The notes below the pieces were generated by a model, which saw only the letters and a list, made by a program, of their open reading frames with translations, did no database searches and was not told where the DNA came from. Positions 58,968 through 64,000 of a stretch of DNA of 64,000 bases are shown piece by piece. Numbering within the stretch: position 1 is the first letter of the stretch; every line of letters begins with the position of its first letter. The translations under genes were made by a program, and so were the position numbers. Origin of the DNA: Nemertoderma westbladi (Eukaryota > Xenacoelomorpha > Nemertodermatida > Nemertodermatidae); contig JAUCBJ010002026.1 of assembly GCA_032718475.1 (NCBI GenBank), positions 1-64,000 of the forward strand, in the 5' to 3' direction.

Positions 58968-61289
58968 ATTTGATTGTACAGTTGAATGCCTACTACTATA
59001 ACGACAGTTAAAGCAAGTCTAGTAATTCAGTATCAACTGCAAGCCTAGTGATCAATTACCGATACCGTTACTCAATGTAACGTGATATATATAATATATT
59101 AGAATACCGGTATACACTTATAGTATATATATAAGTATGATTATAGACTAGGATTAATTACAGAATACCGGTATATAATTTCAGCATAAATTTATAGAAA
59201 TAAATATAATAAGCCTACTATAAATACTGGTAATGTCAATTATTTTAGAATAACTGAATTTCTGAATCTTAAGGTTACTTTTCTTTACTTATTACTGTTA
59301 TTAAGCAGTAGTCCAACTGATATTAAGACCTAATTGATGTATAACAGGCCTACTATTTTATAAATCGGTTTGAGTTGATTTATAATGTATATATATATAT
59401 ACCCGTATAATGGGTTTTGTCAATGTTTGAAATAAATGTTATTATTTCTGATAAGGAGTCACTACACAGAAACTGAACGCTCTCAGTGAAGTGCTACTTG
59501 TTAGACACTAAAACAAATAATTATACTTTACTAAGTTACTTATTACTACAAATTACATACAATACTGTGTGAGATTACAATCTCTAAATTAAACGCCAAA
59601 AGTTACACGTACAAATTTTAGAGTAATTTTACAGGAAATCTACAAACCAGCCTAACAAGGAGTTAGAATTTCTGGTTATTACAAATGGACAGGATACTAC
59701 GGTATTTGAAAATAATAAAGCAGTAGAAAATAAATTGCGTTGTCTAGATAAGAAAATACCACCGTCTGACGACTTATAGTCTTTAGCTCTACAGCTCTAT
59801 AAGTACTACGTTATGTACCCGGAGTGTCCTTACCTAGAAGTTAATTACTGCAGCCAACCAGAGCTAACGTGCCTATTAACCACTTTACAACACAAATATA
59901 CTGCCTACACACTAATTACTTTCGGAAAGCACTGTACACTAAACCCTAAATTTGGTACAAGTACTTATACAACAAATAACCAGCATAGCAGTTAAATATA
60001 CTTGTACAGCTAAAAGAACCACGGTATCTGCTGGAGTGACCAGAGCTTAAAATCACCAGTCTTTACCTACGCCAAGCAGCCCTGATGTAGTACCAGGGTT
60101 AATTTAACTATAACGGTATGTATAACAAGCACAATTACTGTAGGAATAAACTTGGGGATTATGTAGGTTGCGAATAATCGCATAAACTCTGAATAATAAA
60201 TATTATGCTACCCGTGCAGACTACACAAACAAGATACAGACCAAATGCTGGCAGACTACTATCAAGCCTAAATAAACTACAGTATATGCAGACTCCGAAA
60301 TGGTTAGTTAGTATGCGTTCTAACCTAGTAGTACGACTTATTGTTTCGGAGGGGATTTACCTTACAACACTGGATGCCCCCACCTTCCTAACAAGTACTT
60401 TATTGGACATACACTTTACACACACTGCAATCGCTTCAGACTCAACAATAGCCAGACAACAATCCAGCCTACAAATTATTTGTACAATTTGAGTGGGCTT
60501 ACACGCCTTCTGCTCAATATTACACTTACAGCTAAATAAAACTGTCAGAAATAAATAAGCTCTAAAAGAAACAAGGGATGTATGTACAGTCCCTAATCTC
60601 TTAAACAGCCTACCAATATACAATATCACAATCGAAATAATACTAGTACCGGTAAGTACCGGTTCGGGTGATTAGGTAGTTAGGCCTACAGGTTACCGTC
60701 CGACCGGTACACTAGACTTTATTGCCTATGGTGCAATAAAGAAACTAACAAATCTATTATTGTTCGCGCTTTCAGACCTTTAGCAGTTTAACCTGCCAAT
60801 TTTAGATGTCCTCTTGTTTATAAATCGACTTTAGCCTATAACAAATATTTAGTGCACATGAAGTTACATTAGCCGAAGCCAGTCTATGCACGATCATTCA
60901 CCCACAGTTAAGGGAGACTGGATTCGGATGCTTTGACCTTATTGCGGTGTAGACCTACTGTATTATTCGATTGATAACTACTTTATAATCTCTGACAAAT
61001 ATATTTACTTTCGGGGAAATATTAACAGTTCCTTTAGGACGTGGCGCTTTAAGTATATAAACAGAGTTATGACTTATACTAAACACAACAAGATGGCTAA
61101 TGATTTCCGTAAATAGCGCATTCTTTAGGGGATGCTTTATTATCTGTCACACTACTGCACACTGATCTGCCGACCGTCACTGAATTTGATCATATATAAG
61201 GAGGATAGCAACTGACACATGTATGGATTATGAAATAGCATTTAATACACTCAAAAACCACTATAATGTAAGTCGCAATGTACAAGATA
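58968..61289. other. BEL-C upstream non-coding region
   Basis: AT-rich, with many ACCGGT/CCGGTAT words and TA-repeats (59085-59130, 59388-59402). It may include the BEL-C 5' LTR and leader, but no repeat partner downstream of the BEL-C integrase was found. Short frames such as 60205-60492 have no motif. Confidence 0.4.
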
Positions 61290-61560
61290 AAATGAAAATC
61301 GCTCTGATTGGCCGAGCGAGCTGAACAAAGAGAAGTTCCACGTATGCAGTAAATCAGCTGACAGATTTCGTCATCTGAACTACCATCTTTTTAGAGTATT
61401 AAGCGCGTTGCGGCATAAAATGGCTTGTTATGTCCGCTAAAACACCTACACAGTATATTGCGGAGAAAATGGCTTGTTATGTCCGCTAAAACACCTACAC
61501 GGTATATTACGGAGAAAAATGACTTGTTATATCCGCAAAAGCTTTTACAATAGAATTAAG
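61290..61560. repeat. Dispersed repeat, partner of 45580-45780
   Basis: Same orientation and word order as the left copy. It contains an internal duplication of AAAATGGCTTGTTATGTCC (61421, 61468). The left copy lies outside the foldback element and this one inside. Confidence 0.65.
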
Positions 61561-61919
61561 TAATATCAGCGTTGGTGGGTGTTTTAAAAATGATTGTAGT
61601 TAGTGAAACATAAAATTATTAAAAGCATTTGTGTATTTGTTTACGTGATGAAATCGTAATTGACAAGTAAATAAACGACATACTGCACAACATGTATGTA
61701 TATTAAATAAGACAATAAATCACATTTAGTTTTGTAAGTTAAATTCCATTAGGAGTATTATTTAATACTCATTACAGTCATCAGTAGCGAATCAACAAAT
61801 AGTCAGCTCCATTATCAAGCCCATTTGCCACAAAGGTACAAATAATAGAGACACATCAATGAATTCGTACTTCGGTTGAGCGTTTAGATTTGTCATTCCA
61901 ATATATTTGTCAAACCTAA

Positions 61920-62665
61920 AAAATAATACTGTTGTGATTAGACACTTGCATTCTGTATATATTGTGGTAATTAGACGCATTGTAAAATAATATTGTGGTA
62001 ATTAGATGCAGTGTAGTCTTGTGGTAAATAGACACTTGCGTTCTATATATTGTGGTAATTAGATGCCATTGTAAAATAATATTGTGGTAATTAGATGCAG
62101 TGTAGTCTTGTGGTAAATAGACACTTGAGTTCTGTATATTGTGGTAATTAGATGCCAATGTAAAATAATATTGTGGTAATTAGATGCAGTGTAGTCTTGT
62201 GGTAAATAGACACTTGAGTTCTGTATATTGTGGTAATTAGATGCCATTGTAAAATAATATTGTGGTAATTAGATGCAGTGTAGTCTTGTGGTAAATAGAC
62301 ACTTGAGTTCTGTATATTGTGGTAATTAGATGCCATTGTAAAATAATATTGTGGTAATTAGATGCAGTGTAGTCTTGTGGTAAATAGACACTTGAGTTCT
62401 GTATATTGTGGTAATTAGATGCCATTGTAAAATAATATTGTGGTAATTAGATGCAGTGTAGTCTTGTGGTAAATAGACACTTGAGTTATGTATATTGTGG
62501 TTATTAGATGCAGTGTAGTCTTGTGGTAAATAGACACTTGCATTCTATATATTGTGGTAATTAGATGCCAATATAAAATAATATTGTGGTAATTAGATGC
62601 CTCTATATCGAATTGTTGGGGTAGATTGCGGTAGATTGTGGTAGGTTGGGGTAATTAGTAGGACC
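61920..62665. repeat. Right inverted-repeat arm of the foldback element, 89-bp tandem units
   Basis: Successive units at about 62059, 62148, 62237 and 62336 are 89 (or near 89) bases apart and nearly identical. Each contains TTGTGGTAATTAGATGC twice and CTTGTGGTAAATAGACACTT once. The arm ends with TTGGGGTAATTAGTAGGACC. The minus-strand frames here are repeats of the array, not genes. Confidence 0.88.
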
Positions 62666-64000
62666 CCTTCGCACAGAATGTGAAATACTGAAAAGAGTTG
62701 ATAAAACTGTTCAGAGTTCTTCATGCAGCATGATAAATGCTGAAAATAACAGTTGAAATTGTTCAGATGGCTTCGTGCAACATGAAAAATGCTTAAAATT
62801 GCTGTTGAAAGTTATAAAACTGTTCAAAGTCCTTCATGCAGCATTATAAATGCTGAAAATAACATTTGAAGTTGTTCAGAGTGCTTTGTACAATATGAGA
62901 ATGCCGAAAATAGCTGTTGAAACTGTTGAGAGAGAGGCCTTCGTGCAGCATGATAAATGCTGAAAAGGGCTGTCTGGCTGTTGAAACTGCTAAAAGGCCT
63001 TCATGCAGCATGAGAAATACTGAAAAGAGCTGATAAAACTGTTCAGAATCCTTCGTGCATCATGATAAATGCTGAAAAGGGCTGTTAAAACTGCTAAAAG
63101 GCCTTCATGCAGCATGAGAAATACTGAAAAGAGCTGATAAAACTGTTCAGAGTCCTTCATGCAGCATGATAAATGCTGAAAATAACATTTGAAGTTGTTC
63201 AGTTAATCAGTTCAGAGGGCTTTGTGCAATATGAGAATGCCGAAAATCAGAAAATAGCTGTTGAAACTGTTCAGATGCCATCGTGCAGCATGATAAATGC
63301 TGAAAAGAGCTGTTGAAACTGCTAAAAGGTCTTCATGCAGCATGAGAAATACTGAAAAGAGCTGATAAAACTGTTCAGAGTCCTTCGTGCAGCATGATAA
63401 ATGCTGAAAATAACATTTGAAGTTGTTCAGAGTGCTTTGTACAATATGAGAATGCCGAAAATAGCTGTTGAAACTGTTGAGAGGCCTTCGTGCAGCATGA
63501 TAAATGCTGAAAAGGGCTGTCTGGCTGTTGAAACTGCTAAAAGGCCTTCATGCAGCATGAGAAATACTGAAAAGAGCTGATAAAACTGTTCAGAATCCTT
63601 CGTGCATCATGATAAATGCTGAAAAGGGCTGTTAAAACTGCTAAAAGGCCTTCATGCAGCATGAGAAATACTGAAAAGAGCTGATAAAACTGTTCAGAGT
63701 CCTTCATGCAGCATGATAAATGCTGAAAATAACATTTGAAGTTGTTCAGTTAATCAGTTCAGAGGGCTTTGTGCAATATGAGAATGCCGAAAATCAGAAA
63801 ATAGCTGTTGAAACTGTTCAGATGCCATCGTGCAGCATGATAAATACTGAAAAGAGCTGTTGAAACTGCTAAAAGGTCTTCATGCAGCATGAGAAATACT
63901 GAAAAGAGCTGATAAAACTGTTCAGAGTCCTTCGTGCAGCATGATAAATGCTGAAAATAACATTTGAAGTTGTTCAGAGTGCTTTGTACAATATGAGAAT
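62666..64000 (+). repeat. Satellite of about 68-bp monomers, right block, with 547-bp higher-order repeat
   Basis: Same monomer family and orientation as 45880-46366, continuing off the right edge. GGGCTGTCTGGCTGTTGAAA occurs at 62967 and again at 63514, 547 bases apart. Monomers between these points follow in the same order in both copies with one visible difference (about 63839), so about eight monomers form a higher-order unit. Confidence 0.88.

Larger units (their letters stand above)
46367..62665. mobile_element. Giant foldback-type inverted-repeat element (16.3 kb) in satellite DNA
   Basis: The left end CGGTCCTACTAATTACCCC and the right end, whose complement is GGTCCTACTAATTACCCC, start long inverted arms. 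The arms contain tandem 89-bp units with CATCTAATTACCACAATAT: about 320 bp on the left (46367-46686) and 745 bp on the right (61920-62665). CCTTCGCAC (9 bp; 8 or 9 depending on the end base) is duplicated outside both ends, and the satellite continues in phase. Foldback elements and MULEs show this design; the superfamily is not established. The interior contains other elements (Penelope-like, BEL-C) that may be later nested insertions. Confidence 0.72.

Noticed and set aside
60205-60492. 95-codon plus-strand ORF
   Set aside because: No motif, in the non-coding region upstream of BEL-C; overlapping frame on the other strand equally open.
61916-62425. Regularly spaced repeats resembling a CRISPR array, with overlapping small ORFs
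   Set aside because: Contiguous 89-bp tandem units with no unique spacers, in a eukaryotic repeat arm; the ORFs are the repeat translated.

Overview
This 64 kb window is eukaryotic, from an invertebrate-type animal genome, and almost all of it is transposable elements and satellite DNA. The evidence is three BEL/Pao-type LTR retroelements, a complete Ty3/gypsy element, a gag-protease fragment of another LTR element, two LINE copies, a Penelope-like fragment, TIR (DNA-transposon-like) elements and several tandem arrays. I found no bacterial-style operon, CRISPR array, rRNA or tRNA gene, and no convincing single-copy host gene. The taxon cannot be named from this sequence.

Layout. 1-2494 (minus): the gag/protease/start-of-RT part of an LTR element that runs off the left edge. 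3136-4762: a TIR element flanked by TA. 5622-7063 and 8050-11143: two related LINE copies, the second split by an insertion. 11144-13926: non-coding sequence with degraded repeats. 13927 to about 35820 (minus): one BEL/Pao element ('BEL-A') split inside its RNase H domain by a second complete BEL/Pao element ('BEL-B', 16039-29800, 13.8 kb, 568-bp LTRs, 5-bp target duplication AAGAC). 37000-43356 (plus): a young, nearly intact Ty3/gypsy element with 293/297-bp LTRs, 4-bp duplication CTAT, and a PHD finger at the end of its integrase. 44282-45153: a C-rich TIR element. 45880-64000: a satellite of about 68-bp monomers, split at 46366/62666 by a 16.3-kb insertion with long inverted repeats made of 89-bp tandem units and a 9-bp target duplication. 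Inside that insertion lie a pipsqueak/CENP-B-type transposase fragment, a Penelope-like RT/GIY-YIG fragment and a third BEL element ('BEL-C', minus, 50828-58967).

Most interesting points. BEL-B carries, between integrase and 3' LTR, about 4 kb with extra ORFs: one with DEDD 3'-5' exonuclease-like motifs, and one with three CCHC zinc knuckles. Its gag region changes frame at poly-G tracts. The Ty3/gypsy element has gag and pol in one frame separated by a single UGA. The satellite-embedded inverted-repeat element looks like a giant foldback-type transposon. The three BEL elements share a separate coiled-coil ORF upstream of the capsid ORF.

State of the elements. The Ty3/gypsy element is the only one that looks potentially active. 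BEL-A and BEL-C carry stops and frameshifts. BEL-B is structurally complete but has at least one likely nonsense codon near the integrase C-terminus and several frame changes.
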